A stretch of DNA of 64,000 nt from Desulfoscipio sp. XC116 (GCF_039851975.1 NZ_CP156660.1:62001-126000), one strand, 5' to 3'. Counted from the stretch's first letter, positions 18,980-28,005 are shown. Notes: generated by a model not told the origin, from the letters alone. Numbers and translations: made by a program.

Positions 18980-19588
18980 GTGAAGCAAATGCAATACGCC
19001 GGCGCGGTATCACGCTTGATCGGCGAATTGGCCGGATTACCCGGGATTGGCTCCAAAACGGCGCAACGTTTGGCTTTTTTTTTGTTGAGCGCTCCCCCGG
19101 AGGTGGCCGGCAGCCTGGCGGAGGCTATCAGGGAGGCCAGGGATAAGGTGCGGCAGTGTTCGGTTTGCGGTAATCTGACCGATGTAGACCCTTGCCCGGT
19201 ATGTACTAACGAGACGCGCAACAACGGAGTAATCTGTGTGGTGCAGGATCCCAGGGATGTTGCGGCCATAGAAAAATACCGGGGTTTTAAAGGTGTCTAT
19301 CATGTGTTGCATGGCGCTCTTTCACCCCTGGCGGGTGTGGGGCCTCAGGAATTGAATATTAAAAGCCTGCTGGCCCGTCTGGCAGGCGGCGCGGTGCGGG
19401 AAGTGATTTTAGCCACCAACCCGGATGTGGAGGGGGATGCCACCGCGCTCTATTTAGCTCGGCTGATTAAACCCCTTGGTGTAAAGGTGACCAGAATAGC
19501 CCATGGTTTGCCGGTGGGCGCTCACCTGGAATACGCCGATGAAGTAACCCTGGGCAGGGCTATTGAGGGCCGCCGGGAAATAGAGTGA
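18980..19588 (+). CDS. recR: Recombination mediator RecR
   Basis: 202 residues. N-terminal helix-hairpin-helix LAGLPGIGSKTAQRLAFFLL, a zinc finger CSVCGNLTDVDPCPVC (about 57-72), a Toprim domain (VVQDPRDVAAIEK ... ATNPDVEGDATALYLARLI) and a C-terminal Walker B-like tail. It works with RecO to load RecA at gaps. GTG start at 18980 with AAAAGGAG upstream. Its TGA stop is the first part of a repeated three-hairpin element. Confidence 0.95.
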   Translation: MKQMQYAGAVSRLIGELAGLPGIGSKTAQRLAFFLLSAPPEVAGSLAEAIREARDKVRQCSVCGNLTDVDPCPVCTNETRNNGVICVVQDPRDVAAIEKYRGFKGVYHVLHGALSPLAGVGPQELNIKSLLARLAGGAVREVILATNPDVEGDATALYLARLIKPLGVKVTRIAHGLPVGAHLEYADEVTLGRAIEGRREIE

Positions 19589-19698
19589 ACCCGTTCAGTT
19601 AAAGCTGAACATCGGGGCTTCAGATTGGGGATTCTACCCTGCCTGAAGTAAAGATAGGAACTCCCACCATAGAAATGGGAGTCCTGGAATTTGATAAA
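19585..19698 (+). repeat. Stop-codon-linked three-hairpin repeat, copy 1
   Basis: Begins GTGAACCCGTTCAG so that its TGA is the recR stop. Three hairpins follow: GTTCAG/CTGAAC, CTTCAG..GGG/CCC..CTGAAG, and ACTCCCA/TGGGAGT, then a shared tail GGAATTTGATAAA. Two more copies lie at 60274 and 60667. The architecture resembles right ends of IS200/IS605-type elements (region of TnpB guide RNA), but no transposase is near; that link is inference. Confidence 0.65.
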
Positions 19699-19837
19699 CA
19701 GTAATTTTTTCCATTAATACCCCATATTATTTTATAAGCGGATTCTTGCTTCGGGTACGAGAACTACATCACTTTAGGACGAAGCGGGAATAATGGAGCC
19801 GGTTGGTATCGGATAGGCTTGATTGGGGGTACGGTTA

Positions 19838-20101
19838 ATGGAATGGAATTTGCTTGTTATAGGATCGATGGCGCTGCTGGGCCTGTATATTATGACTACT
19901 GCCATGTACAGGCCGCTGCGCTGGCTTTTAAAGTCGGCTTGGTGTTTGGTTGTTGGTACGGTGCTCTTAATATTGCTAAATTGGGGCTTGGAATTTTTGG
20001 ATATGCATGTGTCTTACAATCCCTTTACTGTGCTGGTGGCCGGTATATTACAGCTGCCCGGTCTGGTTATGTTGGTTTTAATGAACCACTGGTTTGTATG
20101 A
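19838..20101 (+). CDS. bofA: BofA-family pro-sigma-K processing regulator
   Basis: 87-residue membrane protein with three hydrophobic stretches. The C-terminal YNPFTVLVAGILQLPGLVMLVLMN matches the conserved BofA end. In Bacillus, BofA sits in the forespore outer membrane with SpoIVFA and holds back the SpoIVFB protease until sigma-K activation. ATG at 19838 chosen because GGGGGT lies at 19825-19830; an in-frame TTG at 19823 would overlap that site. Position after recR is as in Bacillus. Confidence 0.8.
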   Translation: MEWNLLVIGSMALLGLYIMTTAMYRPLRWLLKSAWCLVVGTVLLILLNWGLEFLDMHVSYNPFTVLVAGILQLPGLVMLVLMNHWFV

Positions 20102-20268
20102 AAAATACGGTATGCAGTGTAAAGATTCTGTAATATAGCTAATTTCTTGACGGGTTAATGTTGTTGCAATATACTTAAACAGTGTTGATGACAAAATAAT
20201 TCATAAAAAGTTTCTAGATTATTAAAACTATAACACAAGATTTTAGAATTATTAAATTTATCGCGGGG

Positions 20269-20943
20269 GTGAAGATTATTGGCCCGCGGGTAGTAGAAGC
20301 TTACGTTGGAGAATATGCCAGCGGTAAAAGCGAAGTAGCCGTTAACAGGGCGGTTGATTTGGCCGCTTGTGGCCGGGGGGTTACCCTGGTGGATTTGGAT
20401 ATTGTGGAGCCGTGTTACACGCTGCGCCCCATAAAAAAAGAGTTGCAGCGCAAAGGGATTACCGTGCTGGCCTGGGAGACCAGGGATACCATGGGGTTGG
20501 GTGAAACAGGCAATGTGCTCCGGGCGGAAAACCGTTGGGCATTGCGCCGATCCGGCGATATTGTGTTGGATATCGGTTATGGAGTGGAAGGTGCTAAAAC
20601 TCTAAACCTGCTGGAAGGAGCAGGTGCGGATCCCGACCTGAAGATTTATGCTGTTATAAATATTGCCAGGCCAATGACGGGCAGCGTGACGGATATAGTG
20701 GATTATGTCCGCGAGCTGGGTAGTGTACACGGTTTGATCAATAACAGCCACCTGGGAGACGAAACTGATGTGGAGATTGTTCAGCAAGGGGCCCGGATAG
20801 TGGATGAAGCGGCCGGGCAATTGCAATTGCCCGTGGTTGTTACTACAGCGGTCCCGGGAATTGCGGCATTAATCGGGCCGGTGGATATGGCCGGGCACCC
20901 GGTTAGGAAATTGGAAAGGTATATGCCGCACACGTTTTGGTAA
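20269..20943 (+). CDS. P-loop NTPase linked to 2-oxoacid:ferredoxin oxidoreductase genes
   Basis: 224 residues. Residues 14-22 (GEYASGKSE) form a P-loop variant, followed by LVDLDIVEPCYTLR like the Asp-rich switch of MinD/ParA/CobQ-type ATPases. The segments IVLDIGYGVEGAK and YAVINIARPMTGS look like Walker B and nucleotide-base strands. No membrane segments. It starts with GTG at 20269; the ribosome site is weak (GCGGGGG overlaps the start), so the start is uncertain. It lies 44 bases before korA on the same strand and could serve maturation, regulation or cofactor delivery for that enzyme. I do not know a named family member. Confidence 0.65.
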   Translation: MKIIGPRVVEAYVGEYASGKSEVAVNRAVDLAACGRGVTLVDLDIVEPCYTLRPIKKELQRKGITVLAWETRDTMGLGETGNVLRAENRWALRRSGDIVLDIGYGVEGAKTLNLLEGAGADPDLKIYAVINIARPMTGSVTDIVDYVRELGSVHGLINNSHLGDETDVEIVQQGARIVDEAAGQLQLPVVVTTAVPGIAALIGPVDMAGHPVRKLERYMPHTFW

Positions 20944-20987
20944 ATAAGTTTCACATGGAGTCAAGATTTTAGGAGGTGTACAAGTCA

Positions 20988-22076
20988 ATGCCAGAAAAAC
21001 CGATTCAAGGTGAAAAAAGGGTGTTCATGACCGGTAATGAAGTAGTGGCTTGGGCCGCCGCAGCGGCTGAGGCCGATATCATGTACGGTTACCCCATAAC
21101 GCCCCAGAATGAGATTATGCATTACTGGACCAGGATGTTGCCCAAGTACGGCCGCAGGTTTTTGCAGACCGAGGATGAGCTGTCGGCGGGATTCACTACT
21201 GCGGGCGGCGTACTGGCCGGCAGAAGGGCCTTTACCGCCACCGCCGGTCCGGGTAATACATTAATGCAGGAACCCCTGAGCATGGCCGAGGCCATGCGGC
21301 TGCCGGTGGTAGTGATTGTGCAGCAGCGCGGCGGTCCTTCCACCGCTACGGTGATTTATTCACAGCAGGAAGTCACCTTGACCACGCTGGGCGGCAACGG
21401 CGAAGGATTAAGGGTGGTTTACTCTACCGCTACCCACCAGGAGCTTTTTGATTACACAATCAAGTCCTTTAATACCGCGTGGAAATACCGTTTCCCCACC
21501 TTTGTACTGGGTGATGGTTACCAGGCCAAGATGAGAGAGTCGCTAACCATGTATGACCCTGCGTCACGGGGCATTACCATGGTGCCCACCGAGCCTTATG
21601 TGGGCATGGCCGGGATGCCGGGAGTGGATAGGGAACCGACTCATTTAAGAAATACTTACAATGTGGAAGAAGAGCTGTTCGAGGTGCTGGAAAATTACCT
21701 GGCCGATTATGCCAAAGCGGCGCCCGAGATTGCTGAATACGATGCCTTTGATACCGATGATGCCGAGTTGGTGGTAATTTCCCACGGCGTGGTTTCCCGT
21801 GCCTGTAAGGCGGCGGTCAAGGAACTGCGGGAAGAAGGCTACAAGGTAGGCTATTTCCGTCCCATTACTCTGCGCCCGCTGCCGGCGGACCAGCTGCGGG
21901 ATGTGGCCGGCAAGGCTAAACAGCTGCTGGTGGTGGAATCCGCCAATGGGCAGTTGGACAGATTGATTAAAGAAGTTATTTATGGAAACACAACAGAAAT
22001 GCTATCCTTGTTTAAGCCGGGTGTGGGTATTACCACCGAGGAAGTGGTAGCCCGTGTGAAAGAAATAAAAGGCTAA
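20988..22076 (+). CDS. korA: 2-oxoacid:ferredoxin oxidoreductase, alpha subunit (KorA/VorB-like)
   Basis: Pyrimidine-binding and transketolase-C-type subunit of a four-subunit enzyme that oxidatively decarboxylates a 2-oxoacid to acyl-CoA with ferredoxin. MTGNEVVAWAAAAAEADIMYGYPITPQNEIMHYW is the N-terminal signature; GPGNTLMQEPLSMAEAMRLPVVV and a C-terminal GYFRPITLRPLPADQL domain follow. 362 residues. ATG at 20988 with AGGAGGTG at 20971-20978. Subunit order alpha-beta-gamma-delta with separate polypeptides. 2-oxoglutarate and branched-chain 2-oxoacids are both possible; the sequence does not settle it. Confidence 0.85.
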   Translation: MPEKPIQGEKRVFMTGNEVVAWAAAAAEADIMYGYPITPQNEIMHYWTRMLPKYGRRFLQTEDELSAGFTTAGGVLAGRRAFTATAGPGNTLMQEPLSMAEAMRLPVVVIVQQRGGPSTATVIYSQQEVTLTTLGGNGEGLRVVYSTATHQELFDYTIKSFNTAWKYRFPTFVLGDGYQAKMRESLTMYDPASRGITMVPTEPYVGMAGMPGVDREPTHLRNTYNVEEELFEVLENYLADYAKAAPEIAEYDAFDTDDAELVVISHGVVSRACKAAVKELREEGYKVGYFRPITLRPLPADQLRDVAGKAKQLLVVESANGQLDRLIKEVIYGNTTEMLSLFKPGVGITTEEVVARVKEIKG

Positions 22077-22174
22077 TGCTATGATATTATATATAATTAA
22101 GATTGCGCTTTATGAAGCGTGGGATCATACTAATTATGATTATTTGTTGAGAGAATTGAAAGGGGGCTTTTGTA

Positions 22175-22933
22175 ATGTCAGTACAGCCTGCCATGCCCAA
22201 ATGCTGGCGTGTGGAATCCAAACCCCATAAATTCTGTCCGGGTTGTGGCCACGGACTGGTGCTTAAAGCACTGGGACAGGCCATTGATGAGCTGGGCATT
22301 CAAGATAAGGTTGTTTTTGGCTGTGACATTGGCTGTTCGCTGTTGTCCTGGGACTTTTTCAATGTAGATACTGTACAAACTCACCACGGCCGCACAACAC
22401 CGGTAATTACCGGTATCAAGCGGGCCAATTCGGAAGTAACCGGGATTGCTTACATGGGTGACGGCGGTGGTTACGCTATTGGCGCGCAGCATCTGGTAAG
22501 CGCGGCGACCCGTAACGAGCGGATTACGGCAATTTTGGTCAATAATACTCAGTATGGCATGACCGGCGGCCAGATGGCGCCGACTACCCTTCCTGGTCAG
22601 AAGACTGAAACTTCACCTTATGGCCGTGATGTAAACACTGCCGGTTATCCCACTCAGGGGCCGGAAATGGTGGCTGCTATCACTCAGGAAGGTGCCTATG
22701 TGGCCAGGGGTACCGTGGCCAATGTAAAGCAATTAAAGGGTTTTATTAAAAAAGCACTGGAAAATCAAATGGCCGGGAACGGGTTTAGTTTCGTGGAGGT
22801 ATTATCCACCTGCCCCACCAACTGGCGTACCAACGCCGAAGATACCTGGAAATTTGTTGAGCAAGAAATGACCAAATATTTTAAGGTAGGGGAAATTAAA
22901 GTACCCGGTCCCCGGGAGAAGGAGGGACAGTAA
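22175..22933 (+). CDS. korB: 2-oxoacid:ferredoxin oxidoreductase, beta subunit (TPP-binding)
   Basis: 252 residues. The TPP-binding motif MGDGGGYAIGAQHLVSAATRNERITAILVNN (about 91-121) contains GDG and the NN end, and HKFCPGCGHGLV near the N-terminus supplies a CxxC of the kind that ligates the proximal cluster. ATG behind AAAGGGGG. Separated from korA by 98 bases, followed by korC after three bases. Confidence 0.88.
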   Translation: MSVQPAMPKCWRVESKPHKFCPGCGHGLVLKALGQAIDELGIQDKVVFGCDIGCSLLSWDFFNVDTVQTHHGRTTPVITGIKRANSEVTGIAYMGDGGGYAIGAQHLVSAATRNERITAILVNNTQYGMTGGQMAPTTLPGQKTETSPYGRDVNTAGYPTQGPEMVAAITQEGAYVARGTVANVKQLKGFIKKALENQMAGNGFSFVEVLSTCPTNWRTNAEDTWKFVEQEMTKYFKVGEIKVPGPREKEGQ

Positions 22934-22936
22934 TAA

Positions 22937-23503
22937 ATGGCTAAGCCGGTAAAAATTGTTCTGGCTGGCGAGGGCGGCCAGGGGGTGCAATCGGTAGCCC
23001 AGATTATCGCCGAGGCGGCTAACGAGGAAGGGCGCGAGGCGCTGTATATACCTAATTTCGGTGTGGAACAGCGGGGCGGTGTTTCCGTAGCCTATCTGCA
23101 GATTGGCGATGAGCATATAGGAGCGCCCAAGTTTCAAATCGGTGATATCGTTGTGGCCTTAAGTGACCGGGCCGTTCGACGCACCAAGCAGTATGCAGGG
23201 CCTGAAACCATATATGTTTATGACTCGGGCATTGAAGATATTGAAGATGAGTTGCCCAAGAACGCTAAAAAAGTACTGGGCATTCCAGCTATTGAGGTAT
23301 CCAAGAATGAGCTGCATCCCCGCGTGTTTAACATTATTATCATGGGTGCGGTGGTGAAGGCCACCGAGGTGGTGGCCGTGGAGGACGCCAAGGCGGCTTT
23401 GGAGAAAAAGCTGGGCTATAAATTCGAGAAGAATCCCAAGCTTCGGGAAATGAATTTCCGGGCTATTGAACGCGGCATGGAATTAGTGGCCAGCATACTG
23501 TAA
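22937..23503 (+). CDS. korC: 2-oxoacid:ferredoxin oxidoreductase, gamma subunit
   Basis: 188 residues of the catalytic gamma domain that binds CoA. Signature VLAGEGGQGVQSVAQIIAEAA (about 8-28), then FGVEQRGGVSVAYLQI. ATG three bases after the korB stop with GGAGGGACAG upstream. Part of the kor operon. Confidence 0.88.
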   Translation: MAKPVKIVLAGEGGQGVQSVAQIIAEAANEEGREALYIPNFGVEQRGGVSVAYLQIGDEHIGAPKFQIGDIVVALSDRAVRRTKQYAGPETIYVYDSGIEDIEDELPKNAKKVLGIPAIEVSKNELHPRVFNIIIMGAVVKATEVVAVEDAKAALEKKLGYKFEKNPKLREMNFRAIERGMELVASIL

Positions 23504-23517
23504 AGGGGGTATTTTAA

Positions 23518-23778
23518 ATGGCTCAAACCTTCGAGGGGCGTACCCTGGAAGTGGAAAAAGGTTTTTGGACATTGTTCCCCGGGCTTTGCAAGGGATGTGG
23601 CCTGTGCATTCAAAAGTGTCCCAAAAAGTGCATGAGCTGGTCCGATGTGCTGGGGGTATACGGTACGCCTTCGGTAGAGATAAACGATGAATGCATTGCA
23701 TGCGGCATCTGTCAGAATTTCTGTCCGGATTGCGCTATAGCAGTGGAGAAAAAGAAAGAAAAAAAAGAACAGAACTAA
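23518..23778 (+). CDS. korD: 2-oxoacid:ferredoxin oxidoreductase, delta subunit (2x4Fe-4S)
   Basis: 86-residue ferredoxin-like subunit. Two cluster motifs: CKGCGLCIQKCPKKC and CIACGICQNFCPDCA, each CxxCxxCxxxC with an extra Cys. It passes electrons from the beta subunit to soluble ferredoxin. The C-terminus is a Lys/Glu tail. Last gene of the operon; an intrinsic terminator follows. Confidence 0.9.
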   Translation: MAQTFEGRTLEVEKGFWTLFPGLCKGCGLCIQKCPKKCMSWSDVLGVYGTPSVEINDECIACGICQNFCPDCAIAVEKKKEKKEQN

Positions 23779-23793
23779 AATAGCAAGGTTAAC

Positions 23794-23832
23794 AAGCTGC
23801 GGGAGGTTTTTTATACCCCGCAGCTTTTTAGT
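23794..23832 (+). terminator. Terminator of the kor operon
   Basis: Perfect 10-bp stem AAGCTGCGGG / CCCGCAGCTT followed by TTTA; loop AGGTTTTTTATAC. Confidence 0.85.
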
Positions 23833-23975
23833 ATGGCAAGGGTTAACATATACATACTTAGTGCCACTGGTAAAACTTGCAAATCGGGCTGTAGCGCAGT
23901 ATATCGGGGCTTGGAAATATTTACTCTTTGGGACCGGCGGCGGTTCAGTTACATATATTAAATAAGGGTGATATC

Positions 23976-24185
23976 ATGAGCGAGTGCGTTTGTTGCTTTT
24001 GCGGATCCGACAGGGTTATGAAACAAGGTATCTGTATTTGGGGATACTATATTTGCTCGGATTGTGAGGAAAAAATTTGTTGTTTAACTATGGACAGTAT
24101 TGATTATGAGTATTATAGAAACGGGTTCAAAAGTATGTGGTGCTTGGCGGACAACTGTTCGCCCTCCGGCAATGCTTGTTTCTGA
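23976..24185 (+). CDS. gin: Sigma-G inhibitor Gin (CsfB family)
   Basis: 69-residue zinc-binding anti-sigma factor. Two Cys pairs (C6xxC9 and the later ICSDCEEKI) frame QGICIWGYYIC, matching the Gin pattern Cxx C...GI.....IC..CE. Gin keeps sigma-G (and sigma-E) off at the wrong time or place during sporulation. ATG at 23976 with TAAGGGTG upstream. Its place before the Orn/Lys/Arg decarboxylase and tmk is the Bacillus order. The C-terminus overlaps an opposite-strand gene by 73 bases. Confidence 0.8.
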   Translation: MSECVCCFCGSDRVMKQGICIWGYYICSDCEEKICCLTMDSIDYEYYRNGFKSMWCLADNCSPSGNACF

Positions 24186-24382
24186 ACCAGCCGGGCTTGG
24201 CGGTGAGCCATTTCCAAATCGCTTTTAATCCGGCTGAGAGTGGCTGGATTGATGCCTGTGCGACATGAAATCTCCAGGTCGGGGGTGCCTTTTTTCCAGG
24301 CCCGGATAAGGCCGGGCACATTGGTGCGATACTTCTGGGATAATTTATCTGTATTGATTTCTATTGTATTCACTCCTTTCAT
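24113..24382 (-). CDS. Small helix-turn-helix protein, unassigned
   Basis: 89 residues or less. The segment PDLEISCRTGINPATLSRIKSDL looks like a helix-turn-helix (ISCRTGINPATLSRIKSD), followed by a Gln/Ala-rich helix. Convergent with gin and overlapping its 3' end. The ATG at 24382 has no good ribosome site, while AAAGGAG lies just inside the frame, so a start further in (for instance GTG 24373 or an unusual codon) is possible. I do not recognise the family. It is divergent from the decarboxylase gene by 146 bases and might regulate it. Confidence 0.45.
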   Translation of the reverse strand: MKGVNTIEINTDKLSQKYRTNVPGLIRAWKKGTPDLEISCRTGINPATLSRIKSDLEMAHRQARLVQKQALPEGEQLSAKHHILLNPFL

Positions 24383-24528
24383 GCGCTTTATTTTTATTTT
24401 GGCCGCTAATCGGTATCTTTATGAAGTAAATGAAATGCAATTGAGGGTTAAAAAAGGTTTGGTTTCTAGCCCGTTGGTTAACAATATGATAAAATAAAAC
24501 GTTAATAAAAATTTATAGGAGAAATTCA

Positions 24529-25992
24529 TTGCTAATTAATCATGAGCATACTCCTTTGGTGGATGCTTTGGAAGAATACAGCAATATAAAAGCAGTACGC
24601 CTGCATGTACCCGGTCACGGTGGCGGTCCGGGGCTGCCAAAAGCAATGCGGCGGAGCAATCTGCCGGGTTGGGATGTTACTGAACTGGCGGGTTTGGATG
24701 ATTTACACAATCCGACGGGAGTGATAGCCGCGGCTCAGCAAAGTGCCGCAGAGCTTTACGGCGCCCGGTGTACTTTTTTTTTAGTAAATGGCACCACTGT
24801 GGGGTTGCAGGCTTTAATTGCAGCCACTTGCAGTAAAGACCGGGCACTGGTGCTGCCGCGCAACGTGCACCGGTCGGTGCTGGGCGGATTGGTGATCAGC
24901 GGGGCCAGCCCGGTGTTTATAGAACCGGCTATTGTGCCTGGTTTTGATTTTGCCGCTGGATTTTCGCCGGACAAGCTGGATGCCGCCTTGCGGCAATCTT
25001 CGGGCGCGGGGGCTGTGCTGGCCGTGCATCCCTGCTATTACGGGGTAGTAGGTGATCTCGATGGGTTAAGCGAGGTGTGCCGGCGGCACGGGGTGCCTTT
25101 ACTGGTGGACGAGGCCCACGGTACGCACTTGCGCCTGCACCCCGCGCTTCCTGCCGATGCGTTGTCCCTGGGCGCTGATGCAGTGGTGCAAAGTGTGCAT
25201 AAAACCGGGGGCGCACTGACCCAGGCTTCCTGGCTGCATCTGGGCGGTAAGCGGGTAGAGCGGCAGAGGGTGGCTGATGCACTGCGCTTGCTGCAGACCA
25301 GTAGTCCTTCCTATATTTTAATGGCCTCACTGGATGCGGCCAGGAAGCAGCTGGCCTTTAAGGGACAAGCCGTGTTGGATGATTTATTGACCCTGGCCGT
25401 TGACGCGGCCTCGAGAATTAACCAAATACCGGGGCTGGCCGTGCTGAGCAAGGAGTATTTGGGAGGGCCGGGTGCTGTGCATTATGATCCCACCCGTTTA
25501 GTGATTTCGGTGCGGAAATTGGGGATTGGCGGGTACGCGGCAGCCCGGCGGCTGGCTACTGTACATGGTATATATGTGGAAATGTCCGATGCTTACAACC
25601 TGGTGGCAGTATTATCGTTGGGCACGAGCCGGGCGGATGTGATGGCTTTGGTGGGGGCTATGGCTGAAATCAGTCGCTCAGTGGGGGCGGGGCATGCAGC
25701 GGATCGAAACTGTAATGGACTGTCCCCGGCGGGCCCGCCGCTGCCGCCGCAGGTTATGACACCACGCCGGGCCTGGCTGGCGAAACAAAAAAAAGTGAAT
25801 ATTGAGGAAAGCCGGGGATTGGTTGGCGCGGAAATAATCGCGGTTTACCCGCCCGGCATAGCGATAATATATCCCGGGGAGGAAATTACCACCGAGGTTA
25901 TAGAATACTTATTACAGGTGCGGAAAATGGGGGTGCATATCCAGGGTGCCGCAGATGCGACGATTAGAACCATACGGGTTGTGGATATTTAA
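24529..25992 (+). CDS. Orn/Lys/Arg decarboxylase-family PLP enzyme (YaaO-like)
   Basis: 487 residues, the short class as in Bacillus YaaO/SpeA. PLP-site marks: LVDEAHGTH (Asp binding the pyridine N) and SVHKTGGALTQASWL with the Schiff-base Lys. It ends in a C-terminal domain with YPPGIAIIYPGEEIT. It probably decarboxylates a basic amino acid for polyamine supply. Substrate is not fixed by sequence. TTG start at 24529 with TAGGAGA seven bases upstream. Residues about 390-420 are a Pro/Gly-rich linker. Lies between gin and tmk as in Bacillus. Confidence 0.82.
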   Translation: MLINHEHTPLVDALEEYSNIKAVRLHVPGHGGGPGLPKAMRRSNLPGWDVTELAGLDDLHNPTGVIAAAQQSAAELYGARCTFFLVNGTTVGLQALIAATCSKDRALVLPRNVHRSVLGGLVISGASPVFIEPAIVPGFDFAAGFSPDKLDAALRQSSGAGAVLAVHPCYYGVVGDLDGLSEVCRRHGVPLLVDEAHGTHLRLHPALPADALSLGADAVVQSVHKTGGALTQASWLHLGGKRVERQRVADALRLLQTSSPSYILMASLDAARKQLAFKGQAVLDDLLTLAVDAASRINQIPGLAVLSKEYLGGPGAVHYDPTRLVISVRKLGIGGYAAARRLATVHGIYVEMSDAYNLVAVLSLGTSRADVMALVGAMAEISRSVGAGHAADRNCNGLSPAGPPLPPQVMTPRRAWLAKQKKVNIEESRGLVGAEIIAVYPPGIAIIYPGEEITTEVIEYLLQVRKMGVHIQGAADATIRTIRVVDI

Positions 25993-26227
25993 ATCTGTAT
26001 GGCTTTAAACCAACTTATATAAAATATTGTTAGGCGTTTTGCATTTTGTGCTGCTATCCGGGATAAATTCGGAAACTTGCTTTGACAAGTGCTTGTTTGA
26101 AGCGCGATAGCGACGTGCCGGTCTTATAGATAATGAGGGTAACAGTGAAAACCGCTTTACCGCTGTTCGCAATCACCGGCCGTTCGAGTTTTTCCGAGTT
26201 TGCTCCACATGTAAGGAGAGTTTAAAA

Positions 26228-26854
26228 TTGCTGGCGGGTAAATTTATCGTATTTGAAGGCATTGACGGGGCGGGTAAGACTACCCAGATGGAACTGCTGG
26301 CCGGTTTCTTGAAGAAGATGGATATTCCTGTGCTGTGTACCCGGGAACCCGGGGGCACCCGAATCGGCGGCAGACTGCGGGAACTATTATTAGACCCGGC
26401 CTGTCATGATATAAGCCACCGTACAGAGGCGTTTTTATACGCGGCGGATCGGGCCCAGCATGTTGATGAGATAATAAGACCTGCTTTGGTCAAGGGAATT
26501 ACGGTGCTCTGTGACCGGTTTGTATATTCCACCCTGGCTTACCAGGGGTGGGGGCGGGGTATGGATATGGCGCTGCTGCGGCAATTAAACGAACTGGCCA
26601 CCGGTGCTCTGGTGCCGGACGCGGTGGTGCTACTGGATATAACCGTGCGGGAAGGTATAAGCCGGGTGCTGGGACAGCGTCCCCCCGACCGCCTCGAAGG
26701 CGAGAAAAACGATTTTTTCCGGCGGGTGCGGGATGGTTACCTGGAAATGGCTCTGAGGTGGCCCGGAACCTTTCGCGTGGTAGAAGGAGACGGGCCGGTG
26801 GAAGATGTACACCGGCGCATTTTAAAGGCGGTCGGCGATTTAATAACACCGTAA
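26228..26854 (+). CDS. tmk: Thymidylate kinase
   Basis: 208 residues; phosphorylates dTMP to dTDP. P-loop FEGIDGAGKTTQ (about 8-19), the dTMP-binding TREPGGT, DRFVYSTLAYQG (DRY-type motif) and a LID region QRPPDRLEGEK are all present. TTG start at 26228 behind AAGGAGAG. Upstream 235 bases hold nothing I can name. Bacillus yaaQ and yaaR, which usually lie between tmk and holB, are missing here. Confidence 0.95.
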   Translation: MLAGKFIVFEGIDGAGKTTQMELLAGFLKKMDIPVLCTREPGGTRIGGRLRELLLDPACHDISHRTEAFLYAADRAQHVDEIIRPALVKGITVLCDRFVYSTLAYQGWGRGMDMALLRQLNELATGALVPDAVVLLDITVREGISRVLGQRPPDRLEGEKNDFFRRVRDGYLEMALRWPGTFRVVEGDGPVEDVHRRILKAVGDLITP

Positions 26855-27003
26855 TATTGGTTCGCAGGGTTTCAGTGTTATAATTGTTGTATGCATATAT
26901 GAAACTTTTATTATATGTTTATGCCATTTCGGCTGCTGTGTTTTGGTGTCAAAATTATAGTTATTGATCCGTACTCGCGGATAATTTATTGGAGGTAGGG
27001 TTG

Positions 27004-27999
27004 ATGCCGCTTCTAGGGGACGTGGTAGGTCACAAAAAGATTAAAGAACGTCTTAAAAGTGCCCTGGCCGGAAGGGTCAACCATGCTTATCTTTTTGGCG
27101 GGCCGGTGGGGGTTGGCAAAAAAACAATTGGGTTGGCCTTTGCCCGGGCGTTATTATGCCGCCGCGGCCGGGGGGATGCTTGCGGAGAATGTGACGACTG
27201 TGTCCGTTCGGAACGGGGTGTGCATCCTGATTTGCATATTATCCGGCCGGAAGGGGCATCCATAAAAATTCACCAATTGCGTGCCGTACAGGACGGCGCT
27301 GCTATTACTGCCTTTGGCTCGGGCAGGCAAGTTTTCCTGGTGGAACAGGTCGAAAAAATGACTTTGGCGGCAGCCAACTGTTTTTTAAAAATACTGGAGG
27401 AGCCTCCGTCCGGGGTCGTATTTATACTGGTCACCGATGACCCGGCCAGGATACTGCCGACAGTGCGGTCTCGCTGCCAGCAGTACCGCTTTACTCCCCT
27501 ATCCGGCGAGGAAGTGTTGCAGGTGTTGGCTAATACCGGTACCGGGGCGGAGTATGATGCTGATAGTACCCGGGTGGCCGCGGCGTTGTCCGGGGGATGT
27601 CCGGGACGGGCGTTGGCGATGCTTAGCGGGCCGGATAAACGCGGCGCCATGTTGGAGTTATTAATGCGGTTAGTCCGGGAAAGGCCGGGCAGCGCCTTTA
27701 CTCCTGTGGAAGAACTGGCGGAGCGGGAAAACCTGGCGGAGTTTGTTAATTATGCTATTCCTTTTTTCAGGGATGTGCTGATCTGGCAAACAACCGGTTC
27801 CGCGGAGCTTCTAATCAATGTGGATCGGCATTCATATATTGTTGAATTGGCCGGTACTTATGCAAAACATGAGGTAATGGACATACTGATAACGGCGGAA
27901 AAAGCTTTTGACCGCTTGGCAAGCAATGTTAACCAGCGCTTGGTGCTGGATTTCCTCTTGTTCAAAATTACCGGCCTGGGGAACGATGATCGGGGGTAG
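27004..27999 (+). CDS. holB: DNA polymerase III delta' subunit
   Basis: About 331 residues of clamp-loader fold. A P-loop-like GGPVGVGKKT, a zinc module (C..CGECDDC) and the SRC motif TVRSRCQQYRF are visible. Delta' is a stator that does not need ATP hydrolysis, and the helix after the P-loop is weakly conserved. ATG 27004 preferred: GGAGGT at 26991-26996; upstream TTG codons at 26989 and 27001 are in frame. Six bases before ricT. Confidence 0.9.
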   Translation: MPLLGDVVGHKKIKERLKSALAGRVNHAYLFGGPVGVGKKTIGLAFARALLCRRGRGDACGECDDCVRSERGVHPDLHIIRPEGASIKIHQLRAVQDGAAITAFGSGRQVFLVEQVEKMTLAAANCFLKILEEPPSGVVFILVTDDPARILPTVRSRCQQYRFTPLSGEEVLQVLANTGTGAEYDADSTRVAAALSGGCPGRALAMLSGPDKRGAMLELLMRLVRERPGSAFTPVEELAERENLAEFVNYAIPFFRDVLIWQTTGSAELLINVDRHSYIVELAGTYAKHEVMDILITAEKAFDRLASNVNQRLVLDFLLFKITGLGNDDRG

Positions 28000-28005
28000 T
28001 GGATA

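Noticed and set aside
26499-26883. Several long open frames inside tmk on both strands
   Set aside because: G+C-rich codon structure of tmk leaves shadow frames; compositions are Pro/Arg-rich and have no ribosome sites.
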